Source: Candidatus Tectimicrobiota bacterium (GTDB taxonomy: Bacteria > UBA8248). Taken from it: DNA of 6,547 bases. The position numbers were made by a program, and so were the translations under genes. The notes beneath the pieces are model-generated. The model was not told the origin of the DNA. It ran no database searches and saw nothing but the letters and a program-made list of their open reading frames with translations. Location of the stretch: positions 1 to 6,547 of the forward strand of contig JACPCT010000144.1 of NCBI GenBank assembly GCA_016184445.1. Reading direction: 5' to 3'. Positions 1 through 5,343 of the stretch are shown one piece after another; the stretch's first letter is position 1, and the number at the start of each line of letters is the position of its first letter.

Positions 1-16
1 TCGGACACGCTGGACC

Positions 17-550
17 TCACTCGGCGAGCAGCCGGAGGATCATGGCCTCCGTCCGCTCATGGCCGCCCTCGCCGATGCTGAAGAAGCGGATGACGCCCTT
101 CTTGTCGATCAGGTACTTCGTGGGCCAGTAGCGGTTCCCGTACGCCTTCCAGTTGACAAAATCGTTGTCCATCACGACCGGATAGGCGACCCCCCGGCGG
201 GCCAGCGCCTCGCGGAGGTTCTTCTCGCTCCGCTCGAAGGCGAACTCGGGGGCGTGGTTGCCGATCACGACGAGGCCCTGGTCCTTGAACCGCTCGTGCC
301 ACGAGCGGAGCACGGGAAGCTCCCGCTGGCAGTTGACTCACCCGAAGGTCCACATGTCGAGCAGCACAACCTTCCCGCGCAGGCCGGCCAGGCGCAGGGG
401 CGGGCTGTTCAGCCAGGCCTCGCCCCTCAGCTCGGGCGCCGGGGCGCCCGGGCCCAGGCCGGAGGCGCCGGGCCCGGAGAGGAGGAGCGCCAGCAGCGCG
501 CCCAGGGCGGCCGCGGGCGTTTTGATCGCCGGAGCGGAGCGGATTCTCAT
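17..550 (-). CDS. TlpA/DipZ-type thioredoxin-fold selenoprotein, UGA read as selenocysteine 71
   Basis: This is a 177-residue redoxin if the in-frame UGA at 340-338 is read through. The N-terminus (about 8-30, Ala/Leu-rich after two Arg and a Lys) looks like a signal peptide or membrane anchor, so the protein should act outside the cytoplasm. Next come VVLLDMWTFG, Sec71, VNC74 and QRELP, which is the active-site strand and helix of TlpA-like and DipZ C-terminal thioredoxin domains, normally CxxC. Further family signatures are GLVVIGNHAPEF (about 92-103), DNDFVNW (128-134) and NRYWPTKYLID (139-149), with P143 as the likely cis-proline. Both sides of the UGA are homologous to one continuous domain, so a real stop would remove the catalytic core. 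It ends in an ordinary TGA. ATG at 550 is the first start that includes the signal sequence; no strong Shine-Dalgarno is visible. The role is probably thiol-disulfide reduction or peroxide handling in the envelope. A pseudogene by TGC-to-TGA mutation is the alternative. Confidence 0.87.
312..326 (-). promoter_or_regulatory. Bacterial SECIS-like hairpin of the TlpA-type selenoprotein gene
   Basis: On the minus strand, bases 12-26 after the UGA fold as CGGGA-GCU-UCCCG, extended by one G-U pair. This is a five- to six-pair stem with a three-base loop that starts with G (loop at plus coordinates 318-320). Known bacterial SECIS elements have a small apical loop with a G in its first two positions, about 16-37 bases after the UGA; here the loop begins at base 18. 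A competing longer stem, GCGG(g)AGC with GCTCCGC, uses overlapping bases. The fold was judged by eye, not computed. Confidence 0.6.
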
Positions 551-706
551 TTGGGCCCACTCTATAGAAGGAGGGGCGGCGGGCGCAACGGCCGCCCAAG
601 GAGGGCGGCGGCGCCCCGCCCGGGCAGATGCGCGCGGAAAACCATGGTAGTAGCATGCGCGCGAGGGGTCTTATTCCATCCATCTTCGGCGGCCCAGAGG
701 AGAGCC
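551..706. other. Divergent intergenic region with a 9-bp direct repeat
   Basis: This region lies between two diverging genes and should hold both promoters. I see a direct repeat ATGCGCGCG at 628-636 and 655-663 (27 bases start to start), lying about 43-80 bases before the cupin start, and a TCTATAGA palindrome at 561-568 that could serve as a -10 box on either strand. No convincing -35 partner is visible for either. The cupin gene's ribosome binding site (AGAGGAGAG) is at its right end. Confidence 0.3.
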
Positions 707-1048
707 ATGAAAGCCTACGACTGGAACCAGCTTCCCCCGACCGAGCAGGACGGCCGCATCCGCCGGGTGGTGGCCGGGGACCGGATCACGGTGCTCCGCC
801 AGACCATCCGGAAGGGGATGCCCTTGAGCGGGGCCCACGCCCACCCCCAGGAGCAGATCAGCATCATCCTGGAGGGGAGGGCGCGGTTCACCTGCAACGG
901 CGAGTCGGCCGAGTTCGGGCCCGGCGGGGTGGTCGTGTTCCCGGGGGGCTCGCTGCACTCGACCGAGAACACCGGCGGGGGGGACCTGATCGTCGAGGAG
1001 ATCTTCAGCCCCGCCCAGGAGACGCTCAACCAGCTCGCCCCCAAGTGA
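707..1048 (+). CDS. Small single-domain cupin protein
   Basis: This 113-residue protein is a single conserved-barrel cupin of normal length. Motif 1 is visible as HAHPQEQ (H44, H46, with Q50 at the usual Glu ligand position) followed by G57. Motif 2 is visible as G73...P79-x-G81-x2-H84-x3-N88. Together H44, H46, Q50 and H84 would bind a metal such as Fe, Mn, Ni or Zn. The fold is certain, but the substrate is not: small cupins of this type include dioxygenase-like enzymes, sugar or dicarboxylate binders, and proteins of unknown role. ATG at 707 is preceded by AGAGGAGAG at a good distance. The ABC ATPase gene begins 31 bases after its stop in the same direction, so the two are probably co-transcribed. 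Nothing in the sequence says that they work together. Confidence 0.9.
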   Translation: MKAYDWNQLPPTEQDGRIRRVVAGDRITVLRQTIRKGMPLSGAHAHPQEQISIILEGRARFTCNGESAEFGPGGVVVFPGGSLHSTENTGGGDLIVEEIFSPAQETLNQLAPK

Positions 1049-1079
1049 CGGAGGGCGCGGGCGCGCCGGGAGGGGAGGC

Positions 1080-1853
1080 ATGGCCAGGCTGGTCCTGACG
1101 GGCCTGCGGAAGTCCTACGGCGAGGTCCGGGCGGTGGACGGCGTCTCCCTCTCCATCGGGGAGGGGGAGTTCCTCGTCGTGGTGGGCCCGACCGGGTGCG
1201 GGAAGTCCACCCTGCTGCGGCTCATCGCGGGGGTGGACCGGCCCGATGCGGGCCACGTCGTCCTCGACGGCGCGCGCATGAACGATATCCCGCTCGGCAG
1301 GCGGGGCATCCAGATGATCTTCCAGGGCTACGCCCTGTGGCCCCACATGCGCGTCTTCGACGAGCGCCGCTTCAGCAACCTGGGCTTCGCCCTCAAGGTG
1401 CGCAAGTGGGTGCCCGCGTCCATCGTCAGCCGGGTGCGGGACGTGATGCGGCGCGTGGGCATCGAGGAGGACCTGGCGGGCCGCCGCCCCGGCGAGCTCA
1501 GCTCCGGCCAGCAGCAAAAAGTGGCCATCGGGCGGGCCATCGCGCTGCCCCCCCGGGTGTTCCTCCTGGACGAGCCCATGGCCAACATCGACCCCGTCTC
1601 CAAGCGCCAGGTGCGCGCCGAGATCCGCCGCGTCCACGACGAGCTGGGCACCGTGACCCTCCTCGTCACCCACGACCTGGCCGACGCCTTCCAGATCGCC
1701 GACCGCATCGCCGTCATGCGGGAGGGCCGGATCCTCCAGGTGGACACGCCACAGCGGCTCATCGAGGCCCCGGCCGATCCCTTCGTGCAGACGTTCCTCT
1801 CCTCCTTCGCCCCCCTCTGGTGGGACCGGGCGCGGGGCGCGGGCGGGGGGTGA
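1080..1853 (+). CDS. ABC transporter ATP-binding protein without a permease neighbour
   Basis: This 257-residue ATPase has every core motif: Walker A GPTGCGKST (36-44), Q-loop Q82 in FQGYALWPHM, signature LSSGQQQK (140-147), Walker B VFLLDEP (160-166) with catalytic E165, D-loop NID (169-171) and the switch histidine H198 in VTHD. Its overall form (IQMIFQGYALWPHM, ILQVDTPQRLIEAPADPFVQTFLSS) is that of import-type ATPases such as the sugar, polyamine, sulfate or thiamine families. The C-terminal regulatory domain common in MalK/UgpC-type proteins is absent, as the protein ends about 20 residues after the ATPase fold. It is preceded by GGGAGG and ATG. No permease or binding protein occurs in the window; the only partner in the same direction is the cupin gene. 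The substrate cannot be told. Confidence 0.9.
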   Translation: MARLVLTGLRKSYGEVRAVDGVSLSIGEGEFLVVVGPTGCGKSTLLRLIAGVDRPDAGHVVLDGARMNDIPLGRRGIQMIFQGYALWPHMRVFDERRFSNLGFALKVRKWVPASIVSRVRDVMRRVGIEEDLAGRRPGELSSGQQQKVAIGRAIALPPRVFLLDEPMANIDPVSKRQVRAEIRRVHDELGTVTLLVTHDLADAFQIADRIAVMREGRILQVDTPQRLIEAPADPFVQTFLSSFAPLWWDRARGAGGG

Positions 1854-1894
1854 GGGTTCCCCGTCACCATGATGCCATCCGGCAATTCGCAGGA

Positions 1895-1910
1895 GCGGTT
1901 CGCGAACCGC
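1895..1910. repeat. Perfect 16-base palindrome
   Basis: GCGGTTCGCGAACCGC reads the same on both strands. It lies 41 bases after the ABC ATPase stop and within the putative IS non-coding end. No T-run follows on either strand, so it is not a classic intrinsic terminator. It could be a bridge-RNA stem, a protein-binding site, or a hairpin protecting the ends of the converging transcripts. Confidence 0.6.
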
Positions 1911-1928
1911 CCCCACGGATCGATCATG

Positions 1929-2903
1929 TCATCCGTTGGTCCGTAGATGGGGATGGAGGCCCGTTGCCCCGGCTGATAGAACAACCAGCTGGGAGCAAGC
2001 GATTCCACCATCCGGGGAGGCAACGGGCCATGGAGAGGATAGCGTTTTACGTGGGGTTGGACTACCACCGGGCGTCGGTTCAGGTGGCGCGGCGAGGAAC
2101 TCCCGCCAGGCCGCCCAGTAGGCCGGGCCGCCCGCGAGGTAGGTGTCGTTGTGGCCGGCCCCGGCGATTCGGTGGAAGCGCTTGGGCGGGGGCGCGAGCT
2201 CGAACAGCCGCCGGCCCTGCGCGAAGGGCACGATCTCGTCGGCGTCCCCGTGGAGCAGGAGAAGGGGGAGCCCCACGCGGGGGAGCCACTTCACGTTGTC
2301 GAATTCCTGGACCACCAGCCGCCGCACCGGGAGGAAGGGAAAGACCTTCTCGCCCATGGCGGCGAGGCTCTCGAAGGGGCCCTCCAGGATGAGCCCGCGC
2401 GCCTGGGCCCCCTCGGCTGCGATCCGCACGGCCACCGCGGCGCCCAGGGAGCGCCCGAAGAGGAAGATGCGCCCGGGCGGCACCCGGCCCTTGAGCCAGG
2501 CGTGGGCCCCCCGCATGTCGGCGTAGAGGCCCGCCTCGCGCGGCCGGCCCTCGCTGCGGCCGTAGCCCCGGTAGTCGAAGATGAAGACGCCGGCGCCCGT
2601 CTCGCGGCGGATCATGGCGATGTTCTCGGAGCGGTGGGAGACGTTCCCCGCGTTGCCGTGGGCCCAGAGGATGACGGGGCCGCCGGGCTCGGCGGGGGGA
2701 ACGTGCCAGCCGTGGAGCCGGGTGCCGTCCGAGGCGGAGAAGAGGACGTCCTCGAAGGGGACGCCGTACCTGGCCGGGGTGATGGAGATGGCGCGGAAGG
2801 GGTAGTAGAGGAGCCAGCTCTCGATGGTTTCGAAGAAGCCGGTCAGCACGAGCGAGATCGCCGCCAAGAGAAGGACCCGTCTGGGCCGCGGGCGGCGGCT
2901 CAA
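1929..2903 (-). CDS. Alpha/beta hydrolase of the BEM46/YfhR type, C-terminus replaced by IS sequence
   Basis: This 324-residue protein is a membrane-anchored serine hydrolase. A hydrophobic segment (about 10-22) follows an Arg-rich start, which suggests N-terminal anchoring. The fold then shows the oxyanion-loop motif HGNAGN (82-87), FDYRGYGRSEG (109-119), the nucleophile elbow GRSLG with S152, HGDADEIVP (218-226) with D222 the likely acid, and H251 in AGHND. The likely start is TTG at 2903, which overlaps the TGA of the upstream CoA-binding gene (TTGA); longer starts would run far into that gene. The fold is complete at about residue 272 (AWREFLAA). The last ~52 residues are low-complexity, unlike the family, and are antisense to the IS110 remnant, so the native stop was probably lost. 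The substrate is unknown; relatives are esterase or thioesterase-like. Confidence 0.85.
   Translation of the reverse strand: MSRRPRPRRVLLLAAISLVLTGFFETIESWLLYYPFRAISITPARYGVPFEDVLFSASDGTRLHGWHVPPAEPGGPVILWAHGNAGNVSHRSENIAMIRRETGAGVFIFDYRGYGRSEGRPREAGLYADMRGAHAWLKGRVPPGRIFLFGRSLGAAVAVRIAAEGAQARGLILEGPFESLAAMGEKVFPFLPVRRLVVQEFDNVKWLPRVGLPLLLLHGDADEIVPFAQGRRLFELAPPPKRFHRIAGAGHNDTYLAGGPAYWAAWREFLAAPPEPTPGGSPTPRKTLSSPWPVASPDGGIACSQLVVLSAGATGLHPHLRTNG
1958..2029 (+). ncRNA. Putative structured leader or bridge-RNA segment upstream of the transposase remnant
   Basis: GGCCCGTTGCC (1958-1968) and GGCAACGGGCC (2019-2029) are perfect inverse complements, the second abutting the ATG at 2030. The stem continues inward with CCGG (1969-1972) against CCGG (2012-2015) after a short bulge. 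The enclosed loop contains a small CCAGCTGG palindrome. The structure is directly visible; calling it part of an IS110 bridge RNA is an inference from its position. It could instead simply block translation of the transposase. Confidence 0.35.
2030..2086 (+). pseudogene. Truncated IS110-family transposase, first 19 codons only
   Basis: From the ATG at 2030 the frame reads MERIAFYVGLDYHRASVQV. This resembles the N-terminus of IS110-type (DEDD, RuvC-like) transposases, where the Asp in GLDxH is the first catalytic acid (D11 here). After codon 19 the reading leaves the family and becomes the antisense of the hydrolase C-terminus, so the gene is broken and inactive. The call rests on 19 residues recognised from memory. 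Confidence 0.5.
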
Positions 2904-3328
2904 CCCGAGGGCTGCCCCGCCAGGAGCAAGCGGTGGGCGGTCTTGATGCAAAGGTCCTGGACGACCTCGATGCCCGCCTCCTCCAGCTTCCGGGCGCACT
3001 CGGCGTGGGCGATCCCCTTCTGCATCCAGAAGGCGCCGGGCCGGCGCGTCATCCGCAGCGCCTCCCCGGCCACGGGGGGGATGTGGGCGGGCCGCCGGAA
3101 GACGTCCACGATGTCCACCGGCTCATCGATCTCCGCCAGGCTCCGGCGGGTTTTCTCCCCCAGCACCTCGGCCGCCTCGGGGTTGACCGGGATGATCCGG
3201 TAGCCCGCGTTCCGGAGATAGGAGGCGATGCGGTGGCTGGCGCGGCCCGGGTCCCCCGAGAGGCCCACCACGGCGATGGTGCGCGCGTTCGCGAGGATCT
3301 CGGCCAGGCGGCGGTTGCCGGGGTTCAC
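2900..3328 (-). CDS. CoA-binding domain protein (YccU-like)
   Basis: This 142-residue protein is a single Rossmann-type CoA-binding domain, the usual length for stand-alone YccU-like members. Visible signatures are TIAVVGLSGDPGRASHRIASYL (split at 17-38, nucleotide-binding loop), YRIIPVNP (43-50), DIVDVFRRP (72-80), FWMQKGI (100-106) and VVQDLCIKTAHRLL (122-135). Relatives bind CoA or nucleotides, but their physiological role is mostly unclear. The start chosen is GTG at 3328, because GGAGGAGG lies 7 bases upstream (3343-3336); the two earlier ATGs at 3352 and 3349 precede that site and have no clear one of their own. Its stop overlaps the hydrolase start by the tetranucleotide TTGA, implying translational coupling in one operon. 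Confidence 0.88.
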   Translation of the reverse strand: MNPGNRRLAEILANARTIAVVGLSGDPGRASHRIASYLRNAGYRIIPVNPEAAEVLGEKTRRSLAEIDEPVDIVDVFRRPAHIPPVAGEALRMTRRPGAFWMQKGIAHAECARKLEEAGIEVVQDLCIKTAHRLLLAGQPSG

Positions 3329-3516
3329 GGGGCATCCTCCTCCGGGCATCATACCATAGGGCCCCGGCCCGGCCGGGTTCCGGGCCTCACCCCCCCGTTG
3401 CCGCCCCCGGCGGGGAGGCGTAGGGTGGGAGGGTCCGGAGGGCCCTCTCTTTATATATGGCGGACGCCGGGCGGCTTCCGTTTCGCCGCCTTGCGCGATG
3501 GGACGCGGGAGGACCG
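3329..3516. promoter_or_regulatory. Divergent promoter region between the CoA-binding and DsbA-like genes
   Basis: The region is very GC-rich except for TTATATAT at 3451-3458, the only AT island, which is a plausible -10 box for the DsbA-like gene with a leader of about 50 bases. Just before it is a 10-base palindrome GAGGGCCCTC (3438-3447) that would overlap the core promoter. No good -35 box is seen. Minus-strand TATGGTATGAT near 3347-3357 could be a -10 for the CoA-binding gene but sits very close to its ribosome binding site. Confidence 0.3.
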
Positions 3517-4200
3517 GTGGCCCAGAAAGCCGTCGTCGAGGTGTTTCACGAGTACCACTGACCGTGGGCCTACCTGGCCGCGGCGCGGCTGGACGCGGTG
3601 ATGCCCGGGTTCGAGGACCGGCTGACCGTGAGGTGGCGTGCCTTCCCGCTCGAGATCATCAACGGCCGCCCGGCGCCCCGGCACATCGTGGACCAGGAGT
3701 GGCCGCTCGTGGCGGTGCAGGAGCCGCTCTGCCCCTGCCGGCCCTTCCCGCACGAGGAGTTCCTGCGCACCACGCTTCCCGCCTTCGAGGCCTACGAGAG
3801 CGCCTTCGCGCAGGATCCGGCGAGGGCCCGGCGCTTCGACCTGGCGCTGCGGCGGGGGTTCTTCTTCGAGGGGAGGCGCATCGACGAGCCGGAGGTGGTG
3901 CTGGCCGTCGCGGCGGAGGCGGGGCTGGACCCCGCCCCCATCCGCGCCGACCTGGAAGCCTCGGCGCGCCGGGAGCGGGTGATGGAGGACTACCGCGAGT
4001 CCATGCGCCTGCGGGACGAGAGGGGGCTCCCCATGACGAGCCCGACCTTCATCCTCCCCTCGGGCGAGGCGGTCCACAACCCCTACGCCTCCCCGAAGCG
4101 CATCGAGGGGGGGAAGCTCGTGGAGGTGCTGCCGCCGCCCTGCTGCGGGGAGGCGGTGTACGAGGGCTTCCGGCAGATCCTGCGCAGGGCCGTTGGCTAG
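3517..4200 (+). CDS. DsbA/FrnE-type thioredoxin-fold selenoprotein, UGA read as selenocysteine 15
   Basis: Read through the UGA at 3559-3561, this is a 227-residue DsbA-family protein. The start is MAQKAVVEVFHEYH, then Sec15, then PWAYLAAARLD: the beta-strand and active-site helix of DsbA/FrnE/HCCA-isomerase relatives, which normally read C-P-W-C or C-P-W-S. Here the motif is UPWA, so the second position is not a thiol. The family's helical insertion fills the middle, and TSPTF (174-178) supplies the cis-proline P176 that packs against the active site. Other cysteines are C72, C74 (CPC) and C209, C210, any of which could resolve a selenenyl intermediate. There is no signal peptide, so it is probably cytoplasmic. 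GTG at 3517 has GGGAGGA just upstream; no other in-frame start lies near. Ends in TAG. Likely an oxidoreductase, peroxidase or isomerase; the substrate is unknown. Confidence 0.87.
3574..3592 (+). promoter_or_regulatory. Bacterial SECIS-like hairpin of the DsbA-type selenoprotein gene
   Basis: Beginning 13 bases after the UGA, CUGGCCGC (3574-3581) pairs with GCGGCUGG (3585-3592): eight pairs, two of them G-U wobbles, closing a three-base loop GGC (3582-3584). The loop starts 21 bases after the UGA and has G in its first two positions, matching the bacterial SECIS pattern. Folded by eye only. Confidence 0.62.
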
Positions 4201-4223
4201 GGAAGCCGGCGGCGGCGTATGAT
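4193..4223 (+). promoter_or_regulatory. Possible weak promoter for the TPR gene
   Basis: TTGGCT (4193-4198, overlapping the end of the DsbA-like gene) and TATGAT (4218-4223) are separated by 19 bases, a long but usable spacing. The -10 matches consensus at five of six bases. It would place the start of transcription about 35 bases before the GTG. The gene could equally be transcribed from the upstream gene. Confidence 0.25.
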
Positions 4224-4264
4224 GGAGGGGTTGCGCCGGGCGCCGCGGCGTCCGGGGCGGGGGC

Positions 4265-4981
4265 GTGAAAGCCGTGGCGGACCAGAAGATCGAAGGCGTC
4301 TATTACGAGGACGTGGCCGAGAAGGTGCGCTACTGGGCGCGCGACGCCGGGGGCGGCGTCGTCTCGGTCGAGTTCCTCAAGCCCGACGGGACCTCGACGG
4401 GGATGGTGGCGGAGCGCGTCCCGGCCCAGGTGTTCCAGCAGCGCTTCGTCAAGGATGACCCCTCCAAGAAGCGGAAGGCCGAGCCCCCCAAGACCCCCCA
4501 GCGGGCCATGGTCGAGAAGTGCATGGCCGCCGGGCAGGCCCACCTGGACCGCAAGGAGTTCCACAGCGCGGAGTTCGAGTTCAAGACCGCCCTCAAGTTC
4601 GACGAGAAGGACGTGGGCGCGAGCTACGGCCTGGGCGAGTCCTACCTGGGGCAGGGCAAGATGGAAGAGGCGCGGCGGATCCTCTCCCGCCTCACCGACA
4701 ACGACCGCCTCTACACCAAGGCGAACAAGCACGTCTTCAACAAGCTGGGCATCCTGCTCCGCCGGCAGGGGTTGTTCCCCCTGGCGCTCAAGAACTACCA
4801 GCGCGCGATCAAGATCGACCACACCGACCCCGTCCTCTTCTACAACCTCGCCCGCGTGCTCTACGAGATGCAGCAGAAGGAGAAGGCGGTCGGCTTCCTC
4901 AAGAACGCCCTCGTCATCGACGCGGGCTTCAGGGAGGCCGCCGACTTCCTCGCGAACGTGGAGAAGCAGGGCCAGGGGTGA
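4265..4981 (+). CDS. Tetratricopeptide-repeat (TPR) protein
   Basis: This 238-residue soluble protein has no signal peptide or membrane segment. Residues 1-65 form a small unrecognised domain with alternating charged and beta-prone stretches. A Lys/Pro-rich linker follows (66-79). Then come about four TPR helix pairs, at roughly 80-113, 117-150, 156-187 and 190-222; the last two are the clearest (FNKLGILLRRQGLFPLALKNYQRAI, split at 158-182, and LFYNLARVLYEMQQKEKAVGFL, split at 191-212). TPRs are protein-docking scaffolds, and no catalytic motif is seen. GTG at 4265 is the first start after an in-frame stop at 4220-4222, with only a weak GGGGCGGGGGC before it. It follows the DsbA-like gene by 64 bases in the same direction. 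The partner protein cannot be inferred. Confidence 0.85.
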   Translation: MKAVADQKIEGVYYEDVAEKVRYWARDAGGGVVSVEFLKPDGTSTGMVAERVPAQVFQQRFVKDDPSKKRKAEPPKTPQRAMVEKCMAAGQAHLDRKEFHSAEFEFKTALKFDEKDVGASYGLGESYLGQGKMEEARRILSRLTDNDRLYTKANKHVFNKLGILLRRQGLFPLALKNYQRAIKIDHTDPVLFYNLARVLYEMQQKEKAVGFLKNALVIDAGFREAADFLANVEKQGQG

Positions 4982-5013
4982 TATCTCGAACGTTATTCAT
5001 CCGAGGAATTTCT

Positions 5014-5241
5014 CCCTCTCCCGAATTTCTTTAGGGCGGTGGCGGGAGAGGGCCGGGGCCTTCGCCCCCCGAAGGGGCTTCGGTCCCCGACCCGTCCTCC
5101 GCAGCAGCGGTGCTGCCGCTGCGGAGGGTGGAAGGGGGGTGAGGGAGAATTCCGGCGGGCGGTTTCCCTCACCCCCTTCCCCTCTCCCCCGCCCCAAGCG
5201 GCGGGGCCGCTTGGGGGCCCCTAAAGAAATTTGGGAGAGGG
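5014..5241. repeat. 228-bp foldback element of nested hairpins (MITE- or REP-like)
   Basis: Outer arms 5014-5036 and 5219-5241 are inverted repeats matching at 22 of 23 positions (CCCTCTCCC[g]AATTTCTTTAGGG and its complement). Inside are GGGAGAGGG (5044-5052) against CCCTCTCCC (5180-5188), and three strong hairpins: 5096-5105 with 5118-5127 (10 bp, perfect), 5132-5146 with 5165-5178 (14 bp, one bulged G) and 5192-5202 with 5206-5216 (11 bp, perfect, GGG loop). No open reading frame here looks coding. It fills most of the gap after the TPR gene and could also terminate its transcript. Whether it is a mobile repeat depends on copies elsewhere. Confidence 0.75.
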
Positions 5242-5343
5242 GCGGAGGCGCCGCGGAATCCTCCGAGTCGCTTGCGCAATGGACGACTTCAAAGCCATGC
5301 GCTCCCTTCCCTCCAGCCTCGATACGTGTATCGGAGCCTGATC
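5242..5343. promoter_or_regulatory. Leader of the aldo/keto reductase genes with a 14-base palindrome over the ribosome binding site
   Basis: CGATACGTGTATCG (5320-5333) is a palindrome of two 6-base arms around GT. Its last base overlaps GGAG (5333-5336), the likely ribosome binding site of the reductase at 5344. It is therefore well placed as a repressor operator or an RNA hairpin that hides the site. No clear -35/-10 pair is visible in the rest of the leader. Confidence 0.35.

Larger units (their letters stand above)
1854..2086 (+). mobile_element. Decayed IS110-type insertion sequence: 5' non-coding end plus first codons of transposase
   Basis: The right part (2030-2086) encodes the start of an IS110-type transposase. 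The roughly 175 bases before it carry unusual structure: a perfect 16-base palindrome (1895-1910) and an 11-bp inverted repeat directly before the start codon. IS110-family elements carry a structured non-coding end that encodes a bridge RNA, upstream of the transposase in one subgroup. The right boundary near 2087 is sharp, because the hydrolase fold on the other strand resumes there. The left boundary is unknown; 1854 is only the end of the ABC gene. The rest of the transposase is missing. Family assignment rests on a short stretch and is tentative. Confidence 0.5.

Noticed and set aside
338..340. UGA in the TlpA-type gene as a true stop, giving two small genes or a pseudogene
   Set aside because: The downstream part would lack half of the thioredoxin fold and has no ribosome binding site of its own; the UGA sits exactly at the active-site Cys position with a suitable hairpin after it and no other damage in the gene.
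1895..1910. Palindrome as an intrinsic terminator of the ABC gene
   Set aside because: No U-tract follows on either strand; a non-classical role is possible but not supported.
1026..1916. Minus-strand open frame of 296 codons
   Set aside because: It is antisense to the ABC ATPase, whose motifs are complete; it has no signatures of its own.
2151..3203. Long plus-strand open frame of 350 codons
   Set aside because: It is antisense to the hydrolase and CoA-binding genes, both of which have clear family motifs; its composition is typical of a high-GC shadow.
3498..4268. Overlapping plus-strand open frame of 256 codons starting at ATG 3498
   Set aside because: It is an Arg/Gly/Pro-rich out-of-frame shadow of the DsbA-like gene with no recognisable motif.
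5014..5241. CRISPR array or riboswitch
   Set aside because: There are no regularly spaced direct repeats, and no known aptamer core is recognised; the region consists of inverted repeats.
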